In this document: one piece after another, positions 9,779-17,871 of the stretch
Position numbering within the stretch: the first letter of the stretch is position 1
How the letters are laid out: each line of letters opens with the position of its first letter
Assembly: GCF_013404075.1 (NCBI RefSeq)
Contig: NZ_JACBJQ010000011.1
Location: forward strand, 1-64,000
Length of the DNA stretch: 64,000 nt
Direction: 5' to 3'
Source of the DNA: Mycolicibacterium vinylchloridicum
Lineage (GTDB): Bacteria > Actinomycetota > Actinomycetes > Mycobacteriales > Mycobacteriaceae
Program-made: the position numbers and the translations under genes
The notes under the pieces: generated by a model
What the model was told of the DNA's origin: nothing
Databases searched by the model: none
Seen by the model: only the letters and a program-made list of their open reading frames with translations

Positions 9779-10154
9779 GTTCGGCGAGCACGCCCGCCTC
9801 GACCAGTGCTTCGTAACCACCGATGACGTCGGTGGCGCGGTGCAGTCCGAGGTCGAGCAATGAGGCCGCGGCCAGGCTCGAGGTGTAGCCCTGCGAGCAG
9901 AGCACCACCCACTCGACATCGTGGTCTTTCGCTTGGGGCAGCCGGGCGTCGCTGGTGGGATCGCAGCGCCACTCCAACACATTTCGTTCGATCACCAATG
10001 CCGCCGCGGTCTCGCCTTCGACGGCACGCTGGGCCGCAGGCCGGATGTCGACGAGGATCGCGCCGCGGCGCAGCGCGGCCGGGACTTCGCCGGCCGCCAG
10101 TCGCCGCAGGCGCTGCCGCGCGACGCTCAGGATGCTATCGATTCGACTGGCCAT
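9690..10154 (-). CDS. Rhodanese-like domain protein
   Basis: 154 residues with one rhodanese homology domain. The active-site loop is CSQGYTS, with the catalytic cysteine that carries persulfide sulfur; VDIRPAAQR is the usual N-terminal CH2A-like block. Likely sulfurtransferase in sulfide or thiosulfate handling. It lies 4 bases downstream of the cysteine dioxygenase gene on the same strand, which points to a shared sulfur-oxidation role. The last 89 bases overlap the convergent hydrolase gene, with no shared terminator. Confidence 0.8.
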   Translation of the reverse strand: MASRIDSILSVARQRLRRLAAGEVPAALRRGAILVDIRPAAQRAVEGETAAALVIERNVLEWRCDPTSDARLPQAKDHDVEWVVLCSQGYTSSLAAASLLDLGLHRATDVIGGYEALVEAGVLAELTPARERFPEVDRSYLVSSPGAAGSLPTR

Positions 10155-10158
10155 CGGA

Positions 10159-10719
10159 TCAGGATCCTTCGGGTTCGTTGGTCAGTTCCGTGCGCGTACG
10201 GCGCAGCGTGTTGCGTTGGGTCAACTCGTAGTACGACATCGCGGTCAGCGGCGGCGAGTAGGCGTGCACGCTCAGCGTAGTCGCCGCGGGCGTCGTGGTG
10301 ATTGGCGCCCGGACGACATCGTGCACCCACCCGAGCGGGAACGCCGCCTGATCCCCGGCGTCGAGCCGACGGCGGTGCAAACGCTCACCGTCCCAACGAT
10401 ATTCGTGCAGTGCGCCGGAGAGCACGGTTAGCGCACCGAGCGATCCGCCGTGGTCGTGCAGTTCGGTGAAGTGGCCGGGCACCCAGCTGATCAGCCAGAC
10501 GTCCAACTCGTCGTCGGCATACAGCCGGGTGAACCACCGGTCTTCGGCGGGCGGTCCGCCGGCGGGCAACAAGTCGTTGAACCGACCGCGCAGCACCTCG
10601 TCCGCGTACTGGTCGGTGGTGTGCAACAGGTCGGGCAGCCGCAGGCGGGTGGGCGCCGACACGGCTGGGGCGGTGGAGGGGAAGGTGGCAAGAGAAAGGG
10701 CAGCGCCCGAATACGGCAT
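10159..10719 (-). CDS. Cysteine dioxygenase type I
   Basis: Cupin-fold iron enzyme of 186 residues that oxidises cysteine to cysteine sulfinate with O2. The metal-binding motif is visible in GHFTELHDHGGSLGALTVLSG (shown here by its key residues: His-x-His then Gly-rich turn), and a third His lies in GWVHDVV. Bacterial CDOs of about 190 residues are common in actinobacteria. The rhodanese gene follows 4 bases after the stop. Rv1065-like by position. A related thiol dioxygenase acting on 3-mercaptopropionate is the main alternative. Confidence 0.82.
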   Translation of the reverse strand: MPYSGAALSLATFPSTAPAVSAPTRLRLPDLLHTTDQYADEVLRGRFNDLLPAGGPPAEDRWFTRLYADDELDVWLISWVPGHFTELHDHGGSLGALTVLSGALHEYRWDGERLHRRRLDAGDQAAFPLGWVHDVVRAPITTTPAATTLSVHAYSPPLTAMSYYELTQRNTLRRTRTELTNEPEGS

Positions 10720-10822
10720 GACAAGGGACTTTCGACAGAGATTGCAGGGCAGATCGGGGGTCGGCTAGTACCGACAACACTCCTGAGACCCGGTGCGCTC
10801 CGTCATGGTGGCCAGTGTTGCA

Positions 10823-10828
10823 TAGATT
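10823..10828 (+). promoter_or_regulatory. -10 element of a leaderless promoter (TAGATT)
   Basis: TAGATT, six bases, then the ATG of the lipoprotein gene at 10835. The spacing puts the transcript start on the ATG. Confidence 0.55.
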
Positions 10829-10834
10829 GAATCC

Positions 10835-11266
10835 ATGCGCGGGTACCGAAGTCGCTCCCTGTTCGGCGCAATTGCGTGTGCTGCGGCGCTGGCCGCGTGC
10901 TCGTCCGGCGGCGGGGGGCAGGGCACGTCGACGACGACCGCACCGTCGAGCAGCGTCCAGAAGTCCGGGGAGACGGCCTCGCCCTCAGGCGACATCGCGG
11001 TGTCGCCGGGCGGAGTGACCACCCGGATTGACGTACCCGCCGAATCGACCGAAGAACAGTATGCGCAGGCCTGCATGGCCACCAAGGCATGGATGGAAGC
11101 CAAGGGCGGTGATCCGACGACGTTGGTCGAGCCGTTCCTCAAAGATCTGCAGAGCAACGCGGCCGCCGGCCCCCCGACGTTCGACAAGACTTGGGGAGAG
11201 TTATCCATGGCCCAGCAGGCCGCGGTGATCATCGCGGTCCGGGCCGCCGCCGAGGGCGGCTGCTGA
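10835..11266 (+). CDS. lpqV: Lipoprotein, LpqV-like
   Basis: 143 residues. N-terminal signal with lipobox LAACSS (Cys at about residue 24), then a Gly/Ser/Thr-rich linker and a small mature domain with a Cys in the ACMATK stretch and a C-terminal Cys (EGGC), which may form a disulfide. Exported and lipid-anchored; function unknown. Position between cysteine dioxygenase and the patatin gene matches Rv1064c, annotated lpqV in M. tuberculosis. Leaderless promoter directly upstream. Confidence 0.75.
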   Translation: MRGYRSRSLFGAIACAAALAACSSGGGGQGTSTTTAPSSSVQKSGETASPSGDIAVSPGGVTTRIDVPAESTEEQYAQACMATKAWMEAKGGDPTTLVEPFLKDLQSNAAAGPPTFDKTWGELSMAQQAAVIIAVRAAAEGGC

Positions 11267-11409
11267 GCGGTTGGAATCACGGGTAGCAAAAGTCGCCGCA
11301 ACGGCGAGATTCTGCCAGCCGCCACCGGATTCCTGCCATCGGAATTATTTGCCTGACCTCGCGGTTTACTTCCTTGTAACTGGCAGAACCAACAAGAGAA
11401 GGCAACACA

Positions 11410-11595
11410 ATGACCAAGTACGCAGTCGCAACCCTGCTGGGTTCCGCGATGAGCGCGCTCGTCATCGGCTTGGCCGCCCCCGCGGCCGCCGCCCCCAGCG
11501 GGTCCGGTGACGCCCGCCACACCCAAATCGATTCGTTGGGATACATGGTCGGCAGCGACAAGATCGGCGCCATCGACGTAATCCAGCGCGACTAG
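11410..11595 (+). CDS. Small secreted protein
   Basis: 61 residues. Residues 1-28 form a clear signal peptide ending AAPAAAAPS, leaving a mature peptide of about 33 residues without cysteine. GAGAAGG lies 8 bases before the ATG, and a perfect terminator hairpin follows at 11626, so the unit looks complete. I do not recognise a family. The ribosome site, signal peptide and terminator make a real gene likely despite its size. Confidence 0.55.
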   Translation: MTKYAVATLLGSAMSALVIGLAAPAAAAPSGSGDARHTQIDSLGYMVGSDKIGAIDVIQRD

Positions 11596-11625
11596 CCGGG
11601 GCGCGATGACGCGCACCGACGACGG

Positions 11626-11651
11626 AAGGGCACCCCGCAAGGGGTGCCCTT
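11626..11651 (+). terminator. Intrinsic terminator with GCAA tetraloop
   Basis: 11-bp perfect stem AAGGGCACCCC (11626-11636) with GGGGTGCCCTT (11641-11651), loop GCAA, followed by T and C. It ends the small secreted gene and insulates the patatin gene. Confidence 0.85.
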
Positions 11652-11688
11652 TCCCGTTCGCGTGGACCGGGGTGAGCAGAATGGAGCC

Positions 11689-12702
11689 ATGGCCGAAAAA
11701 TCCCCGAAAGGCCGGGTCGCGCTGGCGCTCGGTAGCGGTGGCGCACGGGGGTACGCGCATATCGGCGTGATCGACGAACTCCAGCGCCGCGGTTACGAAA
11801 TCGTCGGTATCGCCGGCTCGTCGATGGGCGCGTTGGTCGGCGGTCTACACGCCGCCGGATCACTCGACGAATTCTCGGACTGGGCCAAGACCTTGACGCA
11901 GCGGGCCGTCCTGCGACTTCTCGATCCGTCGATAACGGCGGCTGGTGTGCTGCGGGCCGAGAAGATCCTCGACGCGGTGCGCGACATCCTCGGCGATGCC
12001 ACCATCGAAAGCCTGCCGATCCCCTTCACCGCGGTGGCGACCGACCTGATCGCGGGCAAGTCGGTGTGGTTGCAGCGTGGACCGGTCGACGCCGCGATCC
12101 GCGCCTCGATCGCGATTCCGGGCGTCATCGTCCCGCACGTGCTCGACGGCCGGCTGCTGGCCGACGGCGGGATCCTCGATCCGCTGCCCTTGGCGCCGAT
12201 CTCCGCGGTCAAAGCCGACGTGACCATCGCCGTCAGCCTGTCCGGTCCGGCGCCCGACGACGACGCGGCTGCCGCGGCCGACCCCGAGGCCAGCCCCAGC
12301 TCCGAATGGCTCGGCCGGCTGCTGCGCAGCACGTCAGGACTGCTCGACACCAACGCCGCGCGCTCCATCCTGGACACGCCGGCCGCCCGCTCGATGCTGA
12401 GCCGGTTCGGCACCAGCTCCGACGGCGACGACATCACCGAGGACACCGAGCCCGTCCCGAAACTGGGCAGCTTCGCGGTGATGAACCGGACCATCGACAT
12501 CGCGCAGGCCGCGTTGGCCCGCCACCAGATGGCGGCCTATCCACCCGACCTTCTGATCGAGGTGCCCCGAACAGCTTGCCGCAGTTTGGAATTCCACCGC
12601 GCCGCCGAGGTCATCGACCTCGGTCGTGAACTTGCCGCCAAAGCGCTGGACGGCTACCGCAATACCGGACCGGAGATCATCATCACCCCAGAAACTCCGT
12701 GA
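11689..12702 (+). CDS. Patatin-like phospholipase (Rv1063c-like)
   Basis: 337 residues. The patatin Ser-Asp dyad is visible: oxyanion hole GSGGARG at 15-21, nucleophile elbow GSSMG at 43-47, and the Asp in ADGGILDPLPL. Bacterial members act as phospholipase A or lysophospholipase; no signal peptide is seen. The ATG at 11689 is chosen because further upstream in-frame codons run into the terminator hairpin. It converges with a second patatin gene, overlapping it by 20 bases. Confidence 0.85.
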   Translation: MAEKSPKGRVALALGSGGARGYAHIGVIDELQRRGYEIVGIAGSSMGALVGGLHAAGSLDEFSDWAKTLTQRAVLRLLDPSITAAGVLRAEKILDAVRDILGDATIESLPIPFTAVATDLIAGKSVWLQRGPVDAAIRASIAIPGVIVPHVLDGRLLADGGILDPLPLAPISAVKADVTIAVSLSGPAPDDDAAAAADPEASPSSEWLGRLLRSTSGLLDTNAARSILDTPAARSMLSRFGTSSDGDDITEDTEPVPKLGSFAVMNRTIDIAQAALARHQMAAYPPDLLIEVPRTACRSLEFHRAAEVIDLGRELAAKALDGYRNTGPEIIITPETP

Positions 12703-13534
12703 CCGCGGCCGCCACCCGGCGGCCTTGTTCACGTCCGGCCAGCGTCGACGGCCGTCGGCAGCGGGGATCGAGCAGGTTGGGACCGAAGGCCGCCAGCGAC
12801 GCATCGTCGGCGAAGACGGCGAAAGTCCGCGCCCCGAACGCTTCGACCTCGGCGGCGGTGCCACTGCTGAACGGCGACGGAGCAGTCGCACTGGCCGGCA
12901 CCAGCACCACCGCCGTCGCGCAATCGTCGGCCACCGCGGTGTGCACCGAACTGCTGACCCCGCCGTCCATATAGCGCTTGTCGCCGATGGTGACCGGCGG
13001 CCACGTTCCCGGCACCGCGCAGCTGGCGGCCACCGCATCGACCAGTGGCACGCCCGAGGACGCGGTGAACACCGCGAGCTCGCCGGTCGCGGTGTCGATG
13101 GCGGTGATGCGCAGATCTTGTGCGGGCCAATCGTGCGAGGGCAATCGCCCTTCGATGACTTTTCGGCGTACCGACTCGGGCACGGTCGGCGCGTCCAGCG
13201 CGACGGCCCCGATGCGCTGCAATTTCTCCGTGACCTCACCGGGCTGCGCCACCGCCGACATGAACAGCGCGGTGATCGCGTCGAAGTCGGCGCCGGAGTC
13301 GATCTCGGATGAGATGTCCCCGATCTGGCGTTCGAAGAGCTCCTCCAGCGACATCGGGCTGCTGATCTGCGCCGCGACCGTGGAGCCGGCCGAGGTGCCG
13401 ACCAGCACGTCGGAGCTCAGCAGCGCCCGCGCGGTATCCGGCGCCTCGTCGGCGATTCCGCGCAGGATGCCGGTCTCCCAGCCGATGCCGGCGATCCCGC
13501 CGCCGGCCAGGATCAGGGCCCGTTTCGTCGTCAC
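12683..13534 (-). CDS. Patatin-like phospholipase (Rv1062-like)
   Basis: 283 residues. It starts at a GTG at 13534 that overlaps the ankyrin gene stop (GTGA), so translation is probably coupled. Patatin blocks: AGGGIAGIGWETG near the N-terminus, nucleophile elbow GTSAGS, and MDGGV with the catalytic Asp. The oxyanion block reads GGGIAG instead of the usual GGGxRG, lacking the Arg. The open frame continues well upstream of 13534, but that part is antisense-like within the ankyrin gene. A patatin acyl hydrolase role is likely. Confidence 0.83.
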   Translation of the reverse strand: MTTKRALILAGGGIAGIGWETGILRGIADEAPDTARALLSSDVLVGTSAGSTVAAQISSPMSLEELFERQIGDISSEIDSGADFDAITALFMSAVAQPGEVTEKLQRIGAVALDAPTVPESVRRKVIEGRLPSHDWPAQDLRITAIDTATGELAVFTASSGVPLVDAVAASCAVPGTWPPVTIGDKRYMDGGVSSSVHTAVADDCATAVVLVPASATAPSPFSSGTAAEVEAFGARTFAVFADDASLAAFGPNLLDPRCRRPSTLAGREQGRRVAAAVTEFLG

Positions 13535-14760
13535 AGCGTGCGAGTCTGCCAGCTGTCCAGATAATCGGCCGCCTCGGTCTGGTAGGCGTGCTGCGCCCAG
13601 CCCAACGGGGTCGTGCCAAAGCGCGAGTCGACGACGGTCGGGTCTGCTCCGGCCTCGAGAAGCCGACGGATCAGATCGACGTCTCCGCTCCATGCCGCGT
13701 GGTGCAGTGGCGTGGCACCGTCGGCGTCGCGCGCATTGGGATCTTCGGGAAACTCCGGCTCGACCAGCTCGGCTCCGGAGACGTCGATGCCGTTGCGGGC
13801 CAGCAACGCGAGCCGCTGCGCGAAGCCGTGGCCTGCAGCCCAGTCGATTTGGCGTTGCCACATCTGGTTCCGCGTTTCCATCGCCTCCCCCAGCCGGCGT
13901 TCCCACGGGCTCGGCCCGGCGTCGGCGAGACCGTGGTCGAACAACAGCTCGAGGTGCGAGTCGTCGGCGCGGAACATTCGGTTGTAGAGCGTCTGCTGGT
14001 CGACGGGGTGCGCCCCGCGCTGCAACAGCAGTCGAGCCAATGCCGGCGCGAACCGATGTCGCGGTTGCCGACCCGGTCCTTGTTCACCTTCACCGAATAC
14101 CCCGGTGAGGGCCGTGAACGGTGTCGACATGGCCCGCCACAGATAGCCGGAGTTGGGGTCAGCACCAGCGTCGAGAAGTGTGGCTGCCGCGGCGAGCACG
14201 TCATCTTCGTTGCAGGACAACGGAACCCGCGAGTAGCACAGGTAGAGCAGCGGAACCCAACCGAACGGGCCGCCCATCGTGGTGGCCAGCTCAGGACGGG
14301 CCGCCAGGTGACGGCGCAGCGCCACAGCGTCGGCAGCGGAGGCCGCGGCCCAAATATGGTGTTGCGGCACATCGAGATTCGCTCCGAGCAGGTCGGCGGC
14401 CGCACGCCATCGTGGCGGGGCGTCGGTGTGGTCGTAACGCAGCGACGCCAGCGAGCAGAACCGGTCGGCCACATTCATGGCGTCCTCCTCGATCCCAGTG
14501 GGATCCACGGCGAGTTCGTCGGCGACCCTCAGATAACCGACCAGTGCCGGCCAGCTACTGAATCCGTAGCTGCGGGCAACGACCAGTTGTGCGTCGTGCA
14601 AACGGAATCGTTCGGATTCCAGAGCGATATCGGGACGCGGGTGATACCGACGGATCATCTCCACCGTCCCGCGGTCGTTGGATGTGACGCCGCGTTGCAG
14701 AGCACGGGCATCCGAGCGCAACCGCTCGAGCGACGGATTGTCGGGCAGGGTGCTGGCCAT
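13531..14760 (-). CDS. Ankyrin-repeat protein
   Basis: 409 residues, cytoplasmic, no signal or membrane helix. At least three ankyrin-type units are readable, the clearest being DADGATPLHHAAWSGD followed by LLEAGADPTVVD near the C-terminus; earlier ones are degenerate (LLDAGADPNSG, LLQRGAHP). ATG at 14760 is chosen because AGGAGG lies 5 bases upstream. The stop overlaps the start of the downstream patatin gene. Ankyrin proteins usually bind a partner protein; coupling suggests a partnership with the phospholipase, which is inference. Confidence 0.8.
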   Translation of the reverse strand: MASTLPDNPSLERLRSDARALQRGVTSNDRGTVEMIRRYHPRPDIALESERFRLHDAQLVVARSYGFSSWPALVGYLRVADELAVDPTGIEEDAMNVADRFCSLASLRYDHTDAPPRWRAAADLLGANLDVPQHHIWAAASAADAVALRRHLAARPELATTMGGPFGWVPLLYLCYSRVPLSCNEDDVLAAAATLLDAGADPNSGYLWRAMSTPFTALTGVFGEGEQGPGRQPRHRFAPALARLLLQRGAHPVDQQTLYNRMFRADDSHLELLFDHGLADAGPSPWERRLGEAMETRNQMWQRQIDWAAGHGFAQRLALLARNGIDVSGAELVEPEFPEDPNARDADGATPLHHAAWSGDVDLIRRLLEAGADPTVVDSRFGTTPLGWAQHAYQTEAADYLDSWQTRTL

Positions 14761-14914
14761 CACGGCCTCCTCTCGCGTGCCCTGCGTCCGCGAGGCCGGG
14801 CCGAGAAGGAGGTCGGTCAGCTGTCAACGATCATGGCAGGGAGGCTGGGCCTCTTCGAGCGGACATCGGGCGGTCCTGCGCGCCCGGTCCGGACGCTACC
14901 ACTGAGTCGCTCGC

Positions 14915-16063
14915 TCAGCGAGACCCGCTGTAAGCCCGGGCCACCCGGGTGACGAACTGGTAGACGCCGTCCTCGTCGGGAGCCAGCGGCCCGGGGCGGG
15001 CGTGCGGGGAGCTCAGGCCGCGTTGGACCGATTCGCAGGCCGCCCAGTCCTGCCGGTTGGTCAGGTCCCAGAAATCCACCGCGTACGAAGGATCGAAATC
15101 GGGCCTGTCCAACGCTTCTTTCGGGAACGCCCAGGCACATTCGACGTGGGTGCGGTCGACGGCCAACGGCATCATCATGTGCGTCATCACGTAGTCGGGA
15201 TGCAGGCTCACCAACAGGTTGGGGAATCCCACCAGATACATCACGGTGCGCAGTTCCTGCTCGGACAGGCCCTTGATCGCGACGCCACCGCTGCGCCCGC
15301 TCAGCGACATCGTCTCGGCCTCGTCGATCATGCCCATCCAGCCGCCGATCCAGTCGCCGGGCAGGTCGAGGTTCTCACCACTGGTGGGTGGACTGATCTT
15401 GGACAGTTCGGGGTGAATCGTCGAGCAGTGGTAGCACTCCTGGTAGTTCTCGACGATCACCTTCCAGTTGGTCTCTAGCTCGTAGGAGTGGCGCGCCACC
15501 ACGGTGAGATCCTCCGGGCGGTAGGGGCCGATGACGTCTTCCATGCCCGCGACGTGCAGGTCGAAGTCGGAGTCGCGGCCGCTGGGGTCGACGAACAGGT
15601 AGCCGTGCCAGTCCACGAGGCGCAGTTCGGCCAGCCCGAACTGACCGGCGTCGAACCCTTCGGCCGTGTCAAAGGTTGGCGCCCTGCGCAATTCACCGTC
15701 GAGTTTGTACGACCACGAATGGTAGGGGCAGACGATGCCGCGCCGCTTGGCCGTCGCGCCGCACGCCAGCATCTCGTGTCCGCGGTGGCGGCACACGTTG
15801 GCGAACGCGCGCACCTTGTTGTCCTCGCCGCGCACCAACAGGATTCCGTTAGCGCCCGAGCCCACGGCCTTCTGCGCGCCGACGCCGTCCAGGTCACTGG
15901 CGTGACCCACGCAGTGCCAGCCGGAGAAGATGTTGCGCTTCTCCCACTCGAACACAGCCGGGTCGACGTAGGCCTCCCGCGGCAGCATCCGGGACTGCCC
16001 GAACGGCGCTAGGGAGGCGGCGAGATCGTCGGCGGGTACCGGCGCCGGAGTCTGTTTGAACAT
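14915..16063 (-). CDS. Rieske oxygenase alpha subunit, quaternary-ammonium type
   Basis: 382 residues. The Rieske [2Fe-2S] ligands are C91, H93, C112 and H115 (CRH and CPYH). The mononuclear iron site is in ENYQECYHCSTIHPEL, with H212 and H217. The residue three before H212 is Glu209, not the usual bridging Asp; Glu at this place is known in the CntA carnitine oxygenase group and I believe in GbcA-like betaine demethylases. The C-terminal block QDWAACESVQRGLSS is typical of the same group. Last gene of the potD-potB-potC operon, 9 bases after potC. No reductase partner is encoded nearby. Substrate inferred to be a quaternary or N-methyl amine. Confidence 0.85.
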   Translation of the reverse strand: MFKQTPAPVPADDLAASLAPFGQSRMLPREAYVDPAVFEWEKRNIFSGWHCVGHASDLDGVGAQKAVGSGANGILLVRGEDNKVRAFANVCRHRGHEMLACGATAKRRGIVCPYHSWSYKLDGELRRAPTFDTAEGFDAGQFGLAELRLVDWHGYLFVDPSGRDSDFDLHVAGMEDVIGPYRPEDLTVVARHSYELETNWKVIVENYQECYHCSTIHPELSKISPPTSGENLDLPGDWIGGWMGMIDEAETMSLSGRSGGVAIKGLSEQELRTVMYLVGFPNLLVSLHPDYVMTHMMMPLAVDRTHVECAWAFPKEALDRPDFDPSYAVDFWDLTNRQDWAACESVQRGLSSPHARPGPLAPDEDGVYQFVTRVARAYSGSR

Positions 16064-16072
16064 ACAGTCAGA

Positions 16073-16966
16073 CTAGGCCTCGCCCGCGAACGCGGCAATC
16101 CCGCCGCGGGTGGAATCGTCGCCGCGAGTCAGGCGGCGATACACCAGATATCCGACGGTCACCGCGACCAGCGCCGCCAGCAGCAGCACGGTCGCCAGCG
16201 CGTTGAGCGCCGGGGTCGGCGCGGCGCGGGCGGTGTTGTAGATCTTCACCGAGACCGGCTCGGTCGAGGCGTTTCCGGATAGGTAGCGCACCAGCACGAA
16301 GTCATCGATGACGTCGGCGAACACCAGCACCGTGCTAGCGAAGATCGCCGGGAACAGCATCGGCACCGTCACCCGGCGCAGCGCTTCCATTGGCGAAGCG
16401 CCCAAATCCATTGCCGCCTCTTCATATTGGTTGCCGATCGTCGCCAGCCGAGCGCGCACCAACACGGCTGGATAGGCGATCTGAAAGGTGACAAGCCCGA
16501 TCACCTGCGCAGAGGTACCCAGCCCGATCGGCAGCGCCAGCGACGTCATAACGAACAGCAGCGCGACGGCCAGCAGCACCTCGGGAACCACGAAGGACAC
16601 CAGCATCAGCAGATTGGCCCCTGCGGGCAACCGCCCCCGCCAGCGGTCGATCCCGATGGCGAACAGCACGCCGAGCGGCACCGTGATCAGCGTGGTGATC
16701 ACACCGAGCTTCAGTGTCTGTAGCAGCGCGGTGTGCAGCGAGGCGTCGTGCCACACCGACTTCGTCGCGTCGCCCCAGTACCAGCGGAACGAGAAGCCCT
16801 GCCAGTTGGTCCGCGACCTGCCGTCGTTGAAGGAGAAAATCACCGCGATCAGCACCGGTAGCAGCGACCAGATCAGGTAACCGGCGGTGACCGCCTGCAG
16901 GATCCGCGGCGGCCGCCACGGGTCTTTCCACCACGTGACCGGGCCCCTCATGCCAGCGTCGCTCAT
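16073..16966 (-). CDS. ABC transporter permease, PotC-like
   Basis: 297 residues with six hydrophobic helices. The cytoplasmic EAA loop is readable as EEAAMDLGASPMEALRRVTVPML, where it contacts the ATPase. Family members import spermidine/putrescine or other small amines. The ATG at 16966 overlaps the potB stop as ATGA, so the permease pair is translationally coupled. The Rieske oxygenase follows 9 bases later. Confidence 0.87.
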   Translation of the reverse strand: MSDAGMRGPVTWWKDPWRPPRILQAVTAGYLIWSLLPVLIAVIFSFNDGRSRTNWQGFSFRWYWGDATKSVWHDASLHTALLQTLKLGVITTLITVPLGVLFAIGIDRWRGRLPAGANLLMLVSFVVPEVLLAVALLFVMTSLALPIGLGTSAQVIGLVTFQIAYPAVLVRARLATIGNQYEEAAMDLGASPMEALRRVTVPMLFPAIFASTVLVFADVIDDFVLVRYLSGNASTEPVSVKIYNTARAAPTPALNALATVLLLAALVAVTVGYLVYRRLTRGDDSTRGGIAAFAGEA

Positions 16967-17871
16967 GTGGACACCTCGTCAGCGCGCGCGGTCACCCGCA
17001 CGTAGTAGAACATCGGCACAACAGTGACGATCAGCACCAGCATCACGAACGCGCCGGCCTGCCCGGTCTGTCCCGGCGACTGCACGCTGTCATTGATCAG
17101 GTTGCCCACCATCGCCGTCTTGGGCGAGGCCGACAGCATGTCTGAGGTGAAGTAGTCACCGAGCATGGGCAGGCAGGTGAGCAGCACGCCCGCCACGATC
17201 GTGGGCCTGCACATCGGCAGCGTCACCCGCCAGAACGACTCGATCCGGTTGGCCCCCAGGTCACGGGCGGCCTCCAACGTCGACTGCGGCAACCGGTCAA
17301 GGCCTGCGTAAAGCGGCAGGATCATGTAGGGCACGTAGCCGTACACCAGACCGAGCACCACCACCAACGGTTGGCCGGTCAGCCAGTGCACGTTGACGTC
17401 GAACAGTCCGCCAAGGCTGAAGATCCGATTGACCAGGCCGTCGTCCTGAAGCAGGTTGACCCAGGCCAGCATTCGCATCATGTAGCTGATCCAGAACGGC
17501 GCGATCAGCGCCGCGAGCAGGACGCCGGCCCACCGGCCGGACAACCGCGCGGTGTAGTAGGCAACCGGGAAGGCGATCAGCAGGCACAGCACACTGGCCA
17601 GCACTACATAGATCGCCGTGCGCAGTAGCGCCGGCCCGAATACCCCGTCCTCGCCGACGATGTGGGTGAGCACGTAGGTGAACTGAGACGGGTTCCATTC
17701 CAGCGGGTTCCACACCGGGATCGGCGTGCGAAAGATCGGGTCGATCTGTCCGAACACGATGGCCAGCACCACGTAGAGCGGGGCCAGGAAGAACACCGCC
17801 AGCCAGACGACGCCGGGCATGGCGAGCAGGGGCCACAGCCCACTGCTGCGTCTGGGCTTTCGCTGAAGCAC
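16963..17871 (-). CDS. ABC transporter permease, PotB-like
   Basis: 302 residues with six helices and the EAA loop LEAARDLGANRIESFWRVTLP. I place the start at the GTG at 17871, which shares a base with the potD stop (TAGTG) and has GGGGGA just upstream; an ATG at 17898 inside potD is possible but lacks a ribosome site. Pairs with the PotC-like permease to form the membrane channel of an amine importer. Confidence 0.85.
   Translation of the reverse strand: MLQRKPRRSSGLWPLLAMPGVVWLAVFFLAPLYVVLAIVFGQIDPIFRTPIPVWNPLEWNPSQFTYVLTHIVGEDGVFGPALLRTAIYVVLASVLCLLIAFPVAYYTARLSGRWAGVLLAALIAPFWISYMMRMLAWVNLLQDDGLVNRIFSLGGLFDVNVHWLTGQPLVVVLGLVYGYVPYMILPLYAGLDRLPQSTLEAARDLGANRIESFWRVTLPMCRPTIVAGVLLTCLPMLGDYFTSDMLSASPKTAMVGNLINDSVQSPGQTGQAGAFVMLVLIVTVVPMFYYVRVTARADEVST

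Noticed and set aside
13535-13906. Upstream extension of the second patatin frame
   Set aside because: It is inside the ankyrin gene in another frame; the GTGA-coupled start at 13534 precedes the patatin motif.
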